Shown: positions 62,208 through 64,000 of the stretch, in pieces
Position numbering within the stretch: position 1 is the first letter of the stretch
Layout: every line of letters begins with the position of its first letter
Made by a program: the position numbers and the translations under genes
From: Massilia sp. H-1
GTDB lineage: Bacteria; Pseudomonadota; Gammaproteobacteria; Burkholderiales; Burkholderiaceae_D
Direction of reading: 5' to 3'
NCBI GenBank assembly: GCA_024703915.1
Contig: CP087969.1
Location: forward strand, 1,426,001-1,490,000
Length of the DNA stretch: 64,000 nt
The notes under the pieces: model-generated
Databases searched by the model: none
The model's input: only the letters and a program-made list of their open reading frames with translations
Told to the model about the DNA's origin: nothing

Positions 62208-63083
62208 ATGAAAACTTGCACGCTGTCCGCACCACTCGTTCTCGGCCTGGCCTTACTGGCCGCCCTCCCCCGCCACTGCTTAAGCAATACCGGCGTCGCT
62301 TTCGTCCACGGCACCGGCAATCATCCCGACGCGATCAATGACTACTGGAGTCCGGACTTCGTCAGTTCGGTGAAACAGGGTTTGCCGAACCAGAGCATGT
62401 CGATCGTCGTCAACTGCGACTTCAGCCAGTACATGTGGACCTCAGGCGCGCAGTAGCTGCCTGGCCAGCCAGCTCCATCCCTTCATCGTCAACAACAACA
62501 TCACCGACCTGGTGATCCAGACCCATTCCAACGGCGGCAACGTGATGCGCTGGATGATGTCGAACCCGACCCAGGATGCGCGCTACCCGGTCATCATCAA
62601 CGCGATCCGCTGGGTCAACGCGATCGCGCCATCCTCGCTCGGCACGCCGCTGGCCGATGCTGCCATTTCCGGCAACGTGTTCGAGTCCGCGGTCGGCTGG
62701 CTGCTCGGCTACAAGAGCGACGCCGTGCGCATGCAGCAGCAAAGCTGGATGGCCAACTACAACGCGACGCTCCTGTACGGCACCATGCGCTGCCCGGCCC
62801 TGCCCAAGCGCTTTTATACCGTGGTCGGCTCCGACGTCGACACCTCGCCCTTCGACGGCGACAGCTACTGCGGCGGCTATCAGTACAACCTGGGTCTGGA
62901 AGTGACCCAGGCCTGGCTCAACAGCTGCTCCGACGGCTTCCTCAACTGCAGCAGCCAGACCGGCGCCAAGCACCATCTGGTTCTACGACAAGAACACGAT
63001 GGCGGGCAGCGAGCCGCTCTCGCACCAGCAAAGCCAAGCGCAGCTGCTTCGGCCTCGATGTCATCCTGCGTAACGACCTGTGA
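62208..63083 (+). CDS. Secreted alpha/beta-hydrolase, lipase-like
   Basis: About 290 residues. A signal peptide (PLVLGLALLAALP) precedes TGVAFVHGTGNHPDAINDYW, where HGTG is the oxyanion loop. The nucleophile Ser is in DLVIQTHSNGGNVMRWMMSN (near 62527). A Cys-rich middle and C-terminal part (YCGGYQYNLGLEV, LNSCSDGFLNCSS) suggests disulfides. It ends GLDVILRNDL. Breaks are at 62276 (GCTTAAGC), near 62453, 62970 and 63040. Lipid or ester hydrolysis is likely, but the substrate is unknown. ATG 62208 has GGAGA upstream. Confidence 0.82.
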
Positions 63084-63100
63084 ACCCGGAGGAGCCGATC

Positions 63101-64000
63101 ATGACCAAGACACTGAACCCGAATACCGTGCGCGCCTTCCTGCTGCTGTCGGCCACCATGCTGGGCGGCAGCGCGTGGGCCGCGCCGCAGTTTCTGCTTA
63201 AGCAGCACCGGGCGACCTGGTGCCGCGCCAACTGCTCGCGCCCGAAGCCATGCAAAGAGCGCAGGCGCGCCCGGCCTGTCGCGCGAGGCAGTCGGCATGA
63301 GCTGGGCGGCCGAGGGCGCGATCGCCACCGCGCCCCAGCCTTTCGTCGGCCAGAGCCGCGAGTACTACCAGGAGGTCAGCGCCGACGAACTGGCCCATCG
63401 GCGTGACGATCCATACCACGTCCCCGCGCGCTGGTCAGGCTGCAGCCGCTGGCCGCCGCTAAGAAGGACGCCATCGCGCCGCAGTCGCTGGTGCTCACCA
63501 GCCCCGCCGGACGCGCCTTCGCGGTAAAGCAGCAGCGGCATGGACATGCTGGCCAGCGCCGACAAGCTGGCAGCGGCTTAGCACCCCCGTTCGCCCAGGG
63601 CACGTCGGCGTTTCGCATCCATCCGGACCTGGGCGCCGGCGCCTTCCGCCTGCAGGCGAACGAGGCGCGCGGCGCGGCCCGTTACCTGGTCAACGTGGTC
63701 GAACCGGACAGCCCGTACACGCTGACCATGCAGACCGACGCCCCCAGCTATCTGCACGGCCAGCAGCTGACCGTGACGCCCGAACTGGTCGAACAAAGCG
63801 GCGCGCGCACGGCGCAGCGCCACGCACTCGGCAAGCTCGATGGCGTGGTGACCTCGCCCGGCGGTCGCAGCTTCCCGGTCGCGTTCAAGATGGAGAAGGA
63901 CGGCCGCCTGCACGCGCGCCTGCCGCTCGACGCCAACGAGGCGCCCGCTCCCGGCCTGTGGGAAGTGCAGGCGTCCGGCCAGACCTTCGTGCGCGGCCAG
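63101..64000 (+). CDS. DUF4785-domain exported protein, partial
   Basis: The gene runs off the right edge after about 300 residues. The signal peptide (AFLLLSATMLGGSAWA) is followed by LLAPEAMQRAQAR, FVGQSREYYQEVSADEL and the Ig-like strands AFRIHPDLGAGAFRLQANEA, YLVNVVEPDSPYTLTMQTDA, SYLHGQQLTVTPEL, matching DUF4785 proteins, which are secreted and often sit beside proteases and lipases. Breaks are at 63196 (GCTTAAGC), near 63285, 63400, 63463, 63525 and 63579 (GCTTAGC). It follows the lipase-like gene by 17 bases and has a GGAGG ribosome site, so the two are an operon. Confidence 0.75.

Noticed and set aside
1-64000. Wholesale pseudogenisation, as in a decaying genome
   Set aside because: Breaks hit essential genes and a tRNA and share one scar motif at GCCGGC; coding similarity on both sides is fully conserved.
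1-64000. GCTTAAGC as a genuine dispersed repeat or insertion footprint
   Set aside because: There is no larger repeat around it and no target duplication; only the two central bases of GCCGGC are replaced, within coding sequence.
1-64000. Programmed ribosomal frameshifting at the many slips
   Set aside because: The sites lack slippery heptamers and the shifts differ in sign and size, often adding stop codons.
1-64000. CRISPR array, prophage or insertion sequence
   Set aside because: No spaced direct repeats, phage structural genes, integrase or transposase were found.

Overview
The window reads as chromosome from a high-GC betaproteobacterium of the Oxalobacteraceae type (Massilia/Duganella/Janthinobacterium-like). 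Clues are the glnA-ntrB-ntrC nitrogen block, obg/rpmA/rplU and ispB order, an intracellular PHB depolymerase with PHA-granule and wax-ester/TAG genes, and a 33-bp palindrome built on the GGGGTCAGACCTC core that I associate with this family. The genus is inference. No phage, transposase, integrase or CRISPR array was seen.

The dominant fact about the sequence is technical. Nearly every gene, including essential ones (glnA, obg, rpmA, proB, ispB, nth) and a tRNA, is broken by small indels. Most breaks sit where the protein demands GCCGGC (often Ala-Gly) and the sequence instead shows GCTTAAGC, GCCTAAGC, GCTTAGC, GCTTAGGC, GCCAAGC or similar. I count about 60 candidate sites, while roughly a dozen GCCGGC copies remain intact. 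The best reading is a systematic base-calling or consensus error at a modified GCCGGC-type site, so genes are annotated as single intact CDSs read across these scars, not as pseudogenes.

Layout. 1-12 kb: two TonB receptors around a secreted S9 peptidase, a coiled-coil exported protein, a TPR/aspartyl-hydroxylase, a methyltransferase and an FAD oxidoreductase. 12-19 kb: corA, then ntrC, ntrB, a DUF4124 protein and glnA on the minus strand; glnA has a recognisable sigma54 promoter and two NtrC-like sites. 19-29 kb: small membrane/exported proteins, a TAXI-type binding protein overlapping a small receiver-like (cREC) gene, a divergent PBP1-like enzyme, a CinA-like protein, an EI24/CysZ-like protein and an FKBP. 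29-38 kb: storage-lipid genes (WS/DGAT, acyl-CoA-binding protein, PHA-system protein, phaZ) interleaved with an antiporter, a metalloprotease with an emfourin-like inhibitor, and a ferredoxin/ferredoxin reductase pair. 38-44 kb: an RnfB-type ferredoxin and nth, then a minus-strand run of small accessory genes (SUKH, macro domain, DUF4272) resembling an immunity island, then proB. 44-49 kb: obg, rpmA, rplU with a clear sigma70 promoter, a periplasmic binding protein, ispB and tRNA-Pro(CGG). 49-64 kb: exported proteins, above all a tight seven-gene plus-strand cluster (GMC oxidoreductase, exported protein, AraC regulator, lipocalin-like protein, parvulin, small exported protein, zinc phospholipase C-like protein), followed by a thermolysin-like M4 protease, a lipase-like hydrolase and a DUF4785 protein cut by the right edge.

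Common themes are nitrogen control (NtrBC acting on glnA), carbon storage as PHB and neutral lipids, and a secreted set of proteases and lipid-active enzymes fed by TonB receptors.
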